From contig NC_054881.1 in assembly GCF_018320785.1 (NCBI RefSeq), forward strand, positions 26,411,775-26,475,774: 64,000 nt of DNA, given 5' to 3'. The notes beneath the pieces were generated by a model. It was not told the origin of the DNA and searched no databases. It saw only the letters and a program-made list of their open reading frames with translations. This document shows positions 1-10,670 of this stretch, piece by piece (position 1 is the first letter of the stretch; the number at the start of each line of letters is the position of its first letter). The DNA comes from Cheilinus undulatus. Its lineage: Eukaryota; Chordata; Actinopteri; Labriformes; Labridae. The position numbers and the translations under genes were made by a program.

Positions 1-590
1 GGACCAAGCTCTGACACCAGTCGTACAGGGACCGAACCGCCCTTATCAGGGGGTCCGGTACCCCATATTCCCGGAGCACCCTCCACAGGATTCCCCAAGG
101 GACACGGTCGAATGCCTTCTCCAGGTCCACAAAACACATGTAGACTGGTTGGGCAAACTCCCATGCACCCTCTAGGACCCTACCGAGAGTGTAGAGCTGG
201 TCCACTGTTCCACGACCAGGACGAAAACCACATTGCTCCTCCTGGATCTGAGGATCGACTATCCGACGGACCCTCCTCTCCAGGACCCCTGAATAGACCT
301 TACCGGGGAGGCTGAGAAGTGTGATCCCCCTATAATTGGAACACACCCTCCGGTCCCCCTTCTTAAAGAGGGGGACCACCACCCCAGTCTGCCAGTCCAG
401 GGGCACTGTCCCTGATGTCCACGCAATGTTGCAAAGGCATGTCAACCAACCCTACAACATGGCGAGCTTGCTACCAAGCTGCTTCAGTAGCTCTCCTACT
501 GAAGGAGTAAACTCCATAAACTCCATAGAGAACTGCATAACACAAATCATGGCGACTGTAGACATGTCAGTACATGACTTTTGTCATTGT
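1..590 (-). mobile_element. Rex3-like (RTE clade) non-LTR retrotransposon, reverse transcriptase fragment
   Basis: Reading the minus strand from about 530 down to 1 gives reverse transcriptase sequence with LDWQTGVVVPLFKKGDRR, SNYRGITLL, EEQCGFRPGRGT and the FVDLEKAFDRVPWG block, which carries the first catalytic Asp. Positions 375-394 match the conserved site, rich in ACC repeats, that is widely used as a Rex3 primer target in teleosts. The frame stays open from 1 to about 450. A TAG at 452-454 interrupts it if the same frame continues upstream. The element runs off the left edge, so its 3' part and tail are not visible. This is a decayed or 5'-truncated copy and not a host gene. Confidence 0.85.
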
Positions 591-844
591 TGAAAAAAAA
601 CCCAACTCACTGCTGTTCTTTGTTCTTTTAACAAAGAAGTGTCATCAAGTTCTGATAAAACTGGTGCTTTAGCAGCATCCACGCTAATCTCTTCCGCCAT
701 GATTGCATCGGCTTCTTGTTGCTGCTTGCTTACATCATGATTCTGCCGTGCCCGAAAGTACCCCCCCTTGACCCTGATTGGGCCTGTCGCTTTCTAACCA
801 GGCACAAACTGTTCAGACAGGAGCTTTGCGAGATGGATTAACCA

Positions 845-1030
845 ATGAGAAACATGGAAACGGGTGTATCCATCTGCTTTGCATGGTTAGGTGGGAGGCA
901 GTTCACATCAAAACAGCAGCTCTGGGAGGCTATTCTTAAATCTTGCAAAGAAATTCCAGCGAAAACTCCAATAACTCGCAGAAGAATTGTGAATGTGATA
1001 TCAAAGAAGCGGTTCTATGTGAACATGTAA
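845..1030 (+). mobile_element. Possible C-terminal remnant of a Tc1-like transposase
   Basis: A 61-codon open stretch contains QLWEAILKSCKEIPAK and ends in VISKKRFYVNM and a stop. This resembles the last helix and C-terminus of fish Tc1-type transposases, where a LWEAI segment precedes a short basic end. No catalytic DDE residues or inverted repeats could be found around it. The match is from memory of the family and weak, and chance similarity is possible. Confidence 0.35.
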
Positions 1031-3119
1031 CTTGGCCTGTTAAGATGGTTTTGATTGAAATAGCTTTTGATTTAAGTAAATATGACCTCCTAATACTGCA
1101 AATTCAACAAATGACTGTATACAGTTCTTTACAACCTATAAAATGTTTTGAAACTCTGTTGTGCATAATAATTTGGAGCAGTGCATTTTGAGTGTTTTCA
1201 TTTAAAAAAAAAAAAAATCATTTTGGGGTTTGTTCAATGAAATTTGAATTATGCTCTAACAGTTGTTGACTTGGAAATTATACTGTCATTTGCATCGACT
1301 AGGAAAATCAGAGAAAAATATTGCAGAATAATTTTGAAGCCAGTGTTTTGTTATATTTTGGAAGCATTCATAGATCAGGTTGCCTTGTGATTTTTTTTCC
1401 ACAAAATAAGATCCCTCGAATATTTAGAGGCTTATCACAAATATGTTAGAGTTGATTTGTTTGCTTTAACCATATTTAAACTTTTTAACCATTTCAAAAT
1501 ATTTCTTATTTAACCCTGAGATGCTGCTAAAGAAATTGTTACACTGAATGTGTTCATGATCAATAGCATACATATATTACAATGAAAATACTAAACATGA
1601 TTAGAAAAATGCTTCCACTCTGTTTGCATTAATTTTTGATCAAATCTAACCTGAAATCAAAATTTAATTCATTCTTGGGGTTTCTTTCAGTGCCAGTTTA
1701 ACCCTTTACCTACTGAGGGAGCACCGGTGATCTGTTCTATATGTCTGGAGTTTTATTACCGTAACTCTGTCAAAGTTTGTCTGATTTGAAAAATTCCAAC
1801 AGTGTTGGAAAGCTAAGAATTGTGGGCATGCGTACATATATGGTTCATTATGGTACTCGCAACCATATAATGTGGGCATTCAAAACAATACACCAGAAGT
1901 TTGGAGAGACAACTATACAGATTCTCAGCACCATTACTCCTCGAAAGTTTGCTCAATTTAAAAAATTCCAATGCTGACAGAGAATCTGTCAGAGAATACT
2001 GAGAATCTGTGCTTTCCAGCAATATATGATGTGTGGTATATATATTACAGTAATGTCAAACCGCGACAAGGTCAACTTTGCAGAAGACCAGTGAGAAAGG
2101 AGAGTGAAGGAAGAGAGTAAAAAGAGAGCGAGAGTGGTGTTTTGTTTTCTAAAAATAGCGTTAGATAGTGGCATTTGTGTCTGTGTGTCTGTGTTTTATT
2201 ACACACATTTATAATGCCGGGGAGACCATCAAGAACGGTAAAACAGCCACTACGGTTCATAGAGGAGGACAGTGGTCTGAAGGATGCATCTTCTAAACTG
2301 AGGTTTAGTATAGTTCTCTTTTGCACACCCAGAGTCCTAGACTCAAAAAATGACTGGTGATTATTCTAAACATGTATAGGTTCACATTTCAAATGTCCAA
2401 TCAAAACTTCATGAGCAATAACAACATTTCTTCTCATAAAAGCCATCAAAAACAACTCTGTTTTTGTGTTTTTCTTCTAAACTGCTGGCAATTCCATATA
2501 ATGTGCAATAATCATTAACCAGATGTTGAAAAGTCAAATTCAAGTACTTCTGGGAAAAGGGACCAAAGCTCTCAGACTTAGGGCATTTCCTGACTTTTTT
2601 ACAGCCAGAATAACAAAATATGTCCAAATCGCCATTTTTAGCCACAGTAGGTAAAGTTAAGGGCAAACAACTCTGATATTTGTAATGTAAAAAATACAAA
2701 AAATATATATATATATATTTCAGATCCTTTGAGGATTATTAGCGCAGCCTTGGGTATGTTAACAATGAGCAACAACTTTGATTAATGTTCATTCATTTTT
2801 TTGTTTTTAGTTTTTAGTAAATTTTGACATGCCAGTGTTTATGACCAAAAATGGATGCAATAAATAAAAAACTATAAAATACTTCAAATTTTAAACATGT
2901 CTTGTATAATCAAGATGAGACCTGATCTCAAGTATCATTTTTTATAAATGTAACCTTCTCAATGCCAGTTTAAGTGCAAAATACCCTGATGTTTGTTATT
3001 GAGAAAACCCAAAAAATGAAATATTTTTCATTTGCTACATGCAAATTGGATTTGCTTGAATGGTATTATCACAGCCTTGAGTGTGAGCAATGACTTTAAT
3101 ATTATGCGTTGTCGTTGCT

Positions 3120-3158
<39 letters not shown>

Positions 3159-3540
3159 AACAATAGTGCCGCTACAGGAAACCAGGAAAAAGCATTTAAT
3201 TCCCCCTCATGCCAAATATGGGGAAATGGCTGAGATTTCGTGATAAACAGGACAAACTGCAAAGCTGCAGCAAAGAGTCCAGAATGAATGTCTAATATAA
3301 GAAAATCGTGTTTTTACTGCGGTGGCAGGGGATCAAAACATGTGGTTTAAATGGGTAACACTGAGGCATTTTTGGTCATGATAGAGCGTATTATTGACTC
3401 GTCACAGGGTGTGAGATTAAAATTTCGAAATTCTATCTTATCCTCGGAAATTTGTGCATGAACACAGTCAAAATAATCAAAAAGCAAACAAAAATGTGAC
3501 GACATTTGATCTATTCGCCCAAGCTCCAGAGTGTATATTA
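1031..3540. other. AT-rich intergenic DNA with a poly-T tract; no gene seen
   Basis: No exon-like ORF with flanking splice sites is recognisable. The stretch contains a T run of 33 bases at 3122-3154, an AT microsatellite near 2703-2719 and two diverged copies of a short segment, near 2730-2800 and 3060-3115. The short ORFs here have no family resemblance. Confidence 0.6.
3122..3154. repeat. Poly-T (poly-A on minus strand) tract
   Basis: 33 consecutive T residues. It could be the A-tail of a retroelement inserted on the minus strand, but no element body is recognisable beside it. Confidence 0.9.
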
Positions 3541-3568
3541 GAACTAGAGCCAGCCCCAAACCAGAAAA

Positions 3569-3612
3569 ACTACAACTCCCAGATCGTGTGACGCCCCCTG
3601 TTTTCAGCCAAT
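3569..3612 (+). promoter_or_regulatory. eif4ebp2 promoter: ZNF143/SBS site plus CCAAT box
   Basis: ACTACAACTCCCAG at 3569-3582 is the core of the ZNF143 (Staf) binding element found in many vertebrate TATA-less promoters. A TGACG half-site follows at about 3589-3593, and CCAAT lies at 3608-3612. The cluster sits about 180 bases upstream of the eif4ebp2 start codon with no TATA box, as expected for a housekeeping-type promoter. The transcription start is not determined. Confidence 0.6.
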
Positions 3613-3789
3613 CACAGCCCTCCGTTCCATGTGGTGTTTTTGAAGGAAGTCGTAGGGTTGTTTTGGATGTGCTCAGAGCACGTGGAGGCTCGAGGTACCT
3701 TTGTGGACCTCTGACTGTAGTTACTGGGTGTCCAGCCACACTTTAAGTTCCCCGCTGGTTCCACTGAGCCACCAGTAGTGTTGTTAGAG

Positions 3790-5934
3790 ATGTCAGCGGG
3801 AGGTCAGGCCTCAAGAAGCCGGGAAATTCCAGCTGTTAGACGGGTCACTATCCACGATGCTGCCCACATGCCCCAGGACTACTCAACGACTCCCGGAGGG
3901 ACTCTGTTCAGCACTACACCAGGAGGTAACTGTCTGCGGGGTCATCGCAGAGTGCTCCGATTCACAACGAGTGTAAAATAGTTCGTCCTACGACGGTAGA
4001 AAGCACTAGTTGGATTCTTAACTCTGGAAAGTCTAGCGTTAGTAAATTGAAGGCAGACGTAAGGAGATTGAGCAAGTGACAGTAGAGTTGTTGTGGAGTT
4101 TAAAAAAAACGTAATGGACATGAGGTACTGTTGTAACCCAAAGTAGCCTGTATACACCAAAGTAGAGTAATGGAGAGGCAGTTGAGCTAAGCTATAGATT
4201 GCACATATTTTTTAGCCTTTTGAAATACATTTAATGATATCTTTTCATTGATTATGTCTTGAACCTGACTCCAGGTTTAGTCTACCGCGTTGTTGTCCCG
4301 TTAATGTTTGATAGTGTTTTTAAAGGCCGTAGACTTCCAGTGAACAGAGTTGAAGAATATTTGAACACTGCCATGTTCTGGACCTTAAGATAGAATTCCT
4401 GTTTTTCATCTAGAAGAATTTTGGGTGTTTTCTGCGGCCTTACCTTTAAAGATTCAGAAGATGATGGCCATGTTAATAGCATAATAAAAGACTTTTATGT
4501 TAAAGAGCTGAAATCTAAATAATTTTAATGATATAAAGCAGCCTTCTTGTTTCAGTGGCTGTAGCCTGTAAAATCAATGACCTTATTTTTAAATATAGAC
4601 TTGTTCACAGTCAGATCCTATTTATAGTCTTGATATTACAGCAAGCTGTTGTTGAGCTGCAGCCACTTGTTGACAAGATGTAAGTTCACTGATTAAAATA
4701 AAAGTGAAATAGCTGAATTAAAGAATAAAATATGTAACACTGAATTTCGTATGGGCACACGGAAGTTCATATTCTCCCTCACCACAGTCTTTATTATTCT
4801 TTTGAAAAGAAAAAAAAAACTAAATAAAAATTATTTGTATGGATGTATACTATATGTGCTGAAAGAAACTAATCAACAAAATTGGCATAAACAAGGATAT
4901 AATAATAAAGACAGCCAGTAAGTTGTAAAACCAGTGTCCTTTATATTACTGACACAATTAAAAACTTGACTTTTTAATTGACAAAAATTTTCTCTCTGCA
5001 GTGATGAGAATGGTGACACACAGTGCACATGTCAGTTTCAGCTGATACTGTGTCCTGTAACATCACCAGATGGGACACATTTTCACAGATAAAACAGAAT
5101 GAGGTCAGAGTAGGTGTGCGTAAGTCACTGATAGGGACTAGAAAAAAATAAATAGGCCATTGGTCATGGGCATGCATGGACATGACTAAAGTTAAGTCAG
5201 TTTCAAGAAAACTACTGTAAGACTCCTCTAATGGAGAAAAAGTATGTAGTTCTGTAAGACGCTGCAGATGTTTTTATTTATTTTATTTTATTGTATTACA
5301 AATTACTCTTTTCGCTGTAAGAAATTCTATTTAATATTTTTTTCATTTAAGGTGTTTTATGTTAAGAGATGGCTGATTTTTTATTTTATTTCAAAAAGAA
5401 AAAATTTTGAGGCTCAAACATAGCTTATAGACTTCTTGTTTAAGTAATGAGACACATCACCTGCTTTAGAGAAGAGAAGCCAAACTGTTGTCCATAAAAT
5501 GTAATGCAGGATTCAAACACCCCTGCTGCTATTGATTACCTGACTGTTTGGCTTTGTGAAATATAAACAAAGGTAAATTTTCTTTTTGCAGGTACTAGAA
5601 TAATCTATGACAGGAAGTTCCTCCTGCAATGTCGAACATCTCCTCTGACTCGCACGCCTCCAAAACTGCCAGACATCCCAGGAGTCACCAGGCCCCTGAA
5701 ACCAGACTCCTCCAGCAGCACGAACCAGCCTGAACAAACACCCGGCAATAACACCATCCACGACTTGCACATGGAGGACATTGCAGGTGAGCATTTTTGT
5801 AAAATAAGATCATGAGAGTTGTTCTGCAAAGCTCTGTTTACATTTTTAATATTTCTTACTGTAATGCAATTTTTTTTTCTGTTTTTGTTTTTTTGTCTTT
5901 TACAGAAGACGCCCAGTTTGAAATGGACATCTAA
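3790..5934 (+). CDS. eif4ebp2: Eukaryotic translation initiation factor 4E-binding protein 2 (three coding exons)
   Basis: Coding exons 3790-3925, 5592-5786 and 5906-5934 join in phase 1 at both introns and give 119 residues, close to the usual 120. Hypophosphorylated 4E-BPs bind eIF4E and block cap-dependent initiation; mTORC1 phosphorylation releases them. Visible signatures are the two TTPGG phosphorylation sites (Thr34 and Thr43), the eIF4E-binding motif YDRKFLL (residues 51-57) and the C-terminal TOS motif FEMDI that recruits raptor. The N-terminal RAIP motif of 4E-BP1 is REIP here. The start at 3790 (MSAGG) is the only ATG that fits; no ATG lies between it and the preceding in-frame sequence. 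The [11 protein letters not shown] segment and the neighbouring nodal gene favour paralogue 2 over 1 or 3. A candidate poly(A) signal, ATTAAA, lies at 6201-6206. Confidence 0.92.
3926..5591 (+). other. eif4ebp2 intron 1
   Basis: Starts GTAACT after the codon for the second TTPGG and ends TTTTTGCAG before the exon encoding TRIIYDRKF. It is AT-rich with no recognisable embedded gene. The short minus-strand ORFs inside it show no family signature. Confidence 0.75.
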
Positions 5935-6266
5935 AGAGTCAGCCACAAGGATAAAACAATATATTGTAACTTTTTAATGTTTACTAGGACAAGAAAATTG
6001 AGCTGAAATAAGAAGCCTAGTCTTACTTAGCTTTATAATCCACTTTCAGATGTGTTCTGAAAAGATGATTGCATTTTTTGTAATGCTCACTAAGTGTTAA
6101 TATAAACTCTTATAAAACAACAGTATCTGATGCTAAATGTTTCTTACTTTGAAGTGCTCTTGACTTTGAATGAACATGACATTTGGAAAGTCTTTTACAA
6201 ATTAAACTATTTTTAGGTTATGTGCTTCTATTATTTGATGCCTCAAACATGTCTCTTCAGTGTTAT

Positions 6267-7232
6267 ACAAACTCCAATTCCATGTCCCCGGTTGGGACAT
6301 GATTTAAAATGTGAATAAAAACAGAATACAGTGCTTTGCAAATCCTTTTCAGTATATATTCAATTAAATAAAACACAAAAGAAAGATACTTGATGTTTAA
6401 ACAGATAAACTTTGGGGTTTTTTATGTACACACATTCTGAATTTCATGACTGTTGCACGTTAAATTAAAGATGGGACAGGAGTATGCTTACCACTGTGTT
6501 GCATCATTTTCAAACCACACTCTGGAAGCATCTAGGGACTGAAGACACTTCTTGTTGAAGTATAGAAAGTGGAATCCTTTACTATTCTTTCTATGTTTAC
6601 ATCTGAAGTTCCTCAACAGTGAGTTTTTTGTTTAGTGTTTTTGTTGCTTCATGATGTTTCTCACATTTTTAGTGGGTGACAGGTCTGGACTGTATGCAAA
6701 CCTGTCTAGTATTTGCACTCTTTTACTGCAAAGCTATGATGTTTGAATTTGTGCAGAATGTGGCCCGGCATATTCTTGCAGTATTATTATAGTTAGCTAA
6801 AACTGACAAAATTACTGAAACTGAAATTCTCAATTCATTTGATTTAACTGCAATCAAAACTAAAATCAAGACTTTACAACAAAACAGACCGTAACTAAAG
6901 CTGTCTTTGTTAGCTTGTCTGTCAGCTCTGTTTATACCTACATCATACACAGTATACTCACCTGTTCAATTTAATTAAATACCTGTGAAATGTCCTTGGT
7001 GTTTTATGAACATTCCGCAACTTTCCCAGTCTTTTCTTAACCTTGTCCCATTTTTTCTGGAACGTGTTTGTGAAATGTAAAGGCCTTAAATACAGAATGT
7101 GTGTATACATAGACTTGGAACATTTAATAACTTCTCACTGTGCTGTGTTTGGTTAAATATAGGTTAAAAGAGGGATTTGTCTGTTTACTGGACCCTGTTT
7201 TGATACATTTTACAAAATGTCCCAACTATCCC
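6267..7232. mobile_element. Degraded DNA transposon with long imperfect inverted termini
   Basis: The left terminus (from ACAAACTCCAATTCCATG at 6267) and the right terminus (ending near ATGTCCCAACTATCC at 7232) are imperfect inverted repeats for roughly 90 bases. Both contain TTGGGACA, AAAATGT, a CAGA..ACAG block, CAAATCC and an ATATT(C/T)AA stretch. This terminal sequence belongs to a very common teleost DNA-transposon family, where it is usually followed by TTGCAAATCC. The interior has no intact transposase. It lies directly downstream of eif4ebp2. Confidence 0.75.
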
Positions 7233-8857
7233 ATCTTTTTCAACAATTAAACCACTGAAATCTTTAACCTGTATTGTGATAGCCCTAGAAAGGCCAAAGA
7301 TTTGGGGAAATGTTACATTATTACTTTTGCAGTATTTATTTCTGCAACCACTAGAGGTCGGCAAACTCAGGATAACAGACATGTTGCCCCCCTTTCTTTG
7401 GGCTACACTGAATTGTTAACAAGAGGTAGATCTCGTACACATCAACATTAAAATACAACAAACAGCACTTCCTTTTAGAGTATGTTATTTATGTCCTATG
7501 GTCACCTTCCTTTTAGCTCCATTCTTGCCTTAACCAAACATATTAAAAAACTCCTAAATGTTATGTGTGCAGCCAGACTAGCAAACTTTTAACAAGGACA
7601 GTTATTTTTAAGTACATAAATGTATAAACTTAAACTGAAAACCCTGAATAGATTTGGAACAGTATATAGACTGATGTTAAATTCTATGGTGTTAATATGA
7701 GCTATAGAAGACTGTTCTGGGAAGTCCTGAAGAAAATCTCAGTAGGTGACTGCACTGATTTAACAAAGGGGGATCTGTCAAGCTTTTATACACTTGCAAA
7801 AGAAACAAATCAGTCTTCCATCTTTTAAATTATTTCTCTTACCTTAGCACTGTAGAACATTGCCTAAAAAGTCTTCATTAATAGCTTCACAAATGGCAAG
7901 TATGGTGAATTAGATGGGATAATTTTAGCATTAGAAGCACTTGTGTCAATTAATTTAACAATGCTCAGTTCCATATAGATCTTCACCCCTGTCTGACTGT
8001 GGTTAGAGCACAGTGACTCTGAAAATTCAATCCTTTATGGATATGTATTTGGTCATTTATTGTATTTTATCCCAAAAACCCCGTTTGTGGACGGAGGTCT
8101 GCTTTTCACTATCACTGCCTGCGTTTATGATCTCTGCTCATATTTAACCTTTAAAATAAGTGACTGGAAATACAGAAAAGGTTCATTTGAACTCATGCAG
8201 TATTGGAATAAAAAACAACTAAAACATTTTGTTCATGATTAAAAATAATTTATTGTCTTACTGTACATAGCATAAATACAAATGGGTAGACATCTTGATA
8301 AAGTTAAAGCGCTTCCAAAATTGACATTTGCTTTTGTCATTTTCAGTGATATCAAAAAGAAATATGACTTAAGAGTAAAAGAAAGAGTTTTTCCATAGTC
8401 CATCCTGTGTAGAGCTGTTTTCCTGACTCCTCTATAGTGCTTCAGTTAAGAACCATGCTGTCCTTTTGTCTGGATCTTGTTTCATCTTGACTTGATCAAT
8501 ACAATACTGTAATCAGTCCTCGTGATCTTGAATGATGGCTCTTACACTTACAATTGAATGCATTACTTAGTTCACTGGAACTTATTCCAAAGTACCAACA
8601 ATTCAAATACTCTGGTTTTAGATTCTTAATTCAGAGAGCTGTGTTGTTGATCAAATCAGTTTCTTTCTTTCATGTCCTGCAATGCAGCATAAGCCTCTTT
8701 CCCAGTGTCAAACTGGAAATCCTTGTAAAGTGCCTGTGGACGTTCATCCACTTTGTGCCCCTGAGCAGCTTGTGTCTTTAGCTTACTACTTTTGACCAAT
8801 GGCCCGGTGGCTTCAGTCTTTTTTGGTCTTTCACCAAGAGGTTTGAGTCTGTATTTC
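7233..8857. other. Intergenic DNA and 3' UTR of the nodal-related gene
   Basis: No coding features recognised. On the minus strand AATAAA (plus TTTATT at 8249-8254) is a candidate poly(A) signal for the nodal-related gene and would give a 3' UTR of roughly 600 bases. The rest is AT-rich unique-looking sequence. Confidence 0.5.
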
Positions 8858-10592
8858 TCAGTGACAGCCGCATTCTTCCACCACCATGTTCTCATGATGC
8901 CTCATGACCATCTTCCCGTTCTCGTAGTATAGCATTGAGAGTGGTGCCAGGCGTGTTGGCACACAGGACAGACATGGTACCTTGTTTGGGTGGTGGAGTT
9001 TCAGTAAGCTCTGGAGAAGAGAAAAATGATTGATCAGAACACTTATCTTCAAACAAGACTGAATGCATTCATAAAGATTACTGTTCATGGAAGAAAAGGA
9101 CTTTTTCAAAAATCCAGCCTTACCTGCATATAAGCATGGTTGGTTGGAGTGAAGGTCTCATCCACCGGTGTAGGACAGCTTCCCTCACAGCGATAAGCAT
9201 TGTACCGTTTGGGATAGACAATCCAGTCGGTCCAGCCAAGCTTCTCAAAGTCCACCCACATGTCCACCTTCCTGCAGAGATGACCCTTCTTCTCCTCATC
9301 TGCTGGCTTGCTGCCAGAAACAGTTCCAACAGCTCTCTGTTTCTGCTGCTGCTTATGGTGGTGCCTCTTCGCCCTGCGTCTGCCCCTCCTGGAACCAGAG
9401 CTAAGCGTTGCTCGCTCCCTGTCCATGCTGACATACTTGGAGTGCTCTGCTGTGCGGATGAGCGTTGGCATTCGCTGAGTGTTGGGGTTCTGCCTTGAGA
9501 AGACCACCATCATCACACGGTCGGCTGTGGGGTGTTGGACTCCCTCCTCCTTCTCCACTTCAGCTTCCTCCTCCATCCTCTGTGTGGTGTCTCCCTGGTG
9601 CCAGCCACGCAGCATCTCTGTCATGTTGAAAACCTTCCATGAGGAGGGGGACTCCATCGTGCTGGGATGAGCTCTCAGGCGGCCCAGGAACAGTCTGTTC
9701 TTGGGGCAGTGAATACCAGAGCATCCATCCCTCTGAGAGTGGTAGATGTCCACTGAAGCCTGTGAGGACTCTGTGAAGGCGGGCAGGCGGATACGAAGTT
9801 CAGCTAGTTGGACATGGTCAGTTGCAGACATGGAAGAGATGTCAAAGGTAATGGACCACCTGTTTCCAATCTGCTGGCAGCCTGAAAGATAGAGAAAAGA
9901 AAACTGTTAACATTCATATTTCCCAGCAAGTCTAATGTAATGTGATAACTAAAAACTCCAAACACTATTTACAAAATGGGAGTTGTGCACATAATTAACT
10001 ACATTATTCAAGTTTTTTGATTAGATACAACGGCAAATGATGAAATTAAGTGGATTGGAAATTAGCATATCCACATTTTATGTGTCAAAGGAAACCAAAG
10101 AAACTTTGTTACATTTTGCTTGAATTACATGCTTTGGCATTTACCTAAATATGCAGTTGTATTATTAATTAAAACTACGTATTTATGCTAAATTAAATAT
10201 AGCTCGTGTGTTGTATGCCATAAAACGAGAGTCATTATGCCAGCCCCATTTAAAAATTAGAGGAATTTTTGTAATGTTAAATACTCACTTTTGGCTAAAA
10301 GGCTGATCACAGAGTCGGAGTCGTGCAGGCCAGTGCTGTCCTCAGCCTTGGTGTGTTTCACGCTGGCAGCAGTGGTCCTAGCCCGGTCCTCGGTCAGCAT
10401 GGTCCGGTAGAGCTGCATCATGTAGAGGGGCAGCCTGCTAGCATGCTGCCGGTGCTCGGTGCGCCTGAATCCAACGCTTGATCCATGGTGCTGTGCGTCA
10501 TGGTGCACCCCAGGTAAAGGCTGTGCAGTAAGTCCCAGAACTAAATCCACAAGAAGAAGCGCAAAAGAGAAATCCACTGCTAGTCTCTTCAT
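8858..10592 (-). CDS. nodal: Nodal-related TGF-beta superfamily ligand (three exons)
   Basis: Exons 10592-10289, 9881-9124 and 9010-8858 (minus) join in phases 1 and 0 and give 404 residues. The protein is a secreted morphogen that signals through activin receptors with an EGF-CFC co-receptor to Smad2/3, specifying mesendoderm and left-right axis. The start [10 protein letters not shown] at 10592 opens a signal peptide (LALLLVDL-like core) just below a TATA box; the in-frame TTG upstream is not a start. The prodomain is followed by a basic furin site, RGRRRAKR, ending near residue 274, then a mature domain of about 130 residues. That domain has seven cysteines, [44 protein letters not shown] and the terminal VVEECGCH. 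The three-exon structure and the eif4ebp2 neighbour fit NODAL orthology. Sequence alone does not let me choose between fish ndr1 (squint) and ndr2 (cyclops). Confidence 0.92.
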
Positions 10593-10662
10593 GATTCCCA
10601 ATAGTGGTGCTGTCTCTCCAACAGGTAGATTCCAAATGCCCCAGGTGAGATGCGGAGCCTTA

Positions 10663-10670
10663 CTTTTATA
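10663..10670 (-). promoter_or_regulatory. TATA box of the nodal-related gene
   Basis: TATAAAAG on the minus strand lies about 70 bases upstream of the start codon. This predicts transcription start near 10640 and a 5' UTR of about 45 to 50 bases. Confidence 0.7.

Noticed and set aside
3035-3262. Minus-strand ORF with a poly-lysine run
   Set aside because: The lysines are only the translation of the poly-T tract at 3122-3154.
9136-9498. 120-codon plus-strand open stretch opposite nodal exon 2
   Set aside because: It is the antisense shadow of the nodal coding exon; it has no splice or start context and no family resemblance.
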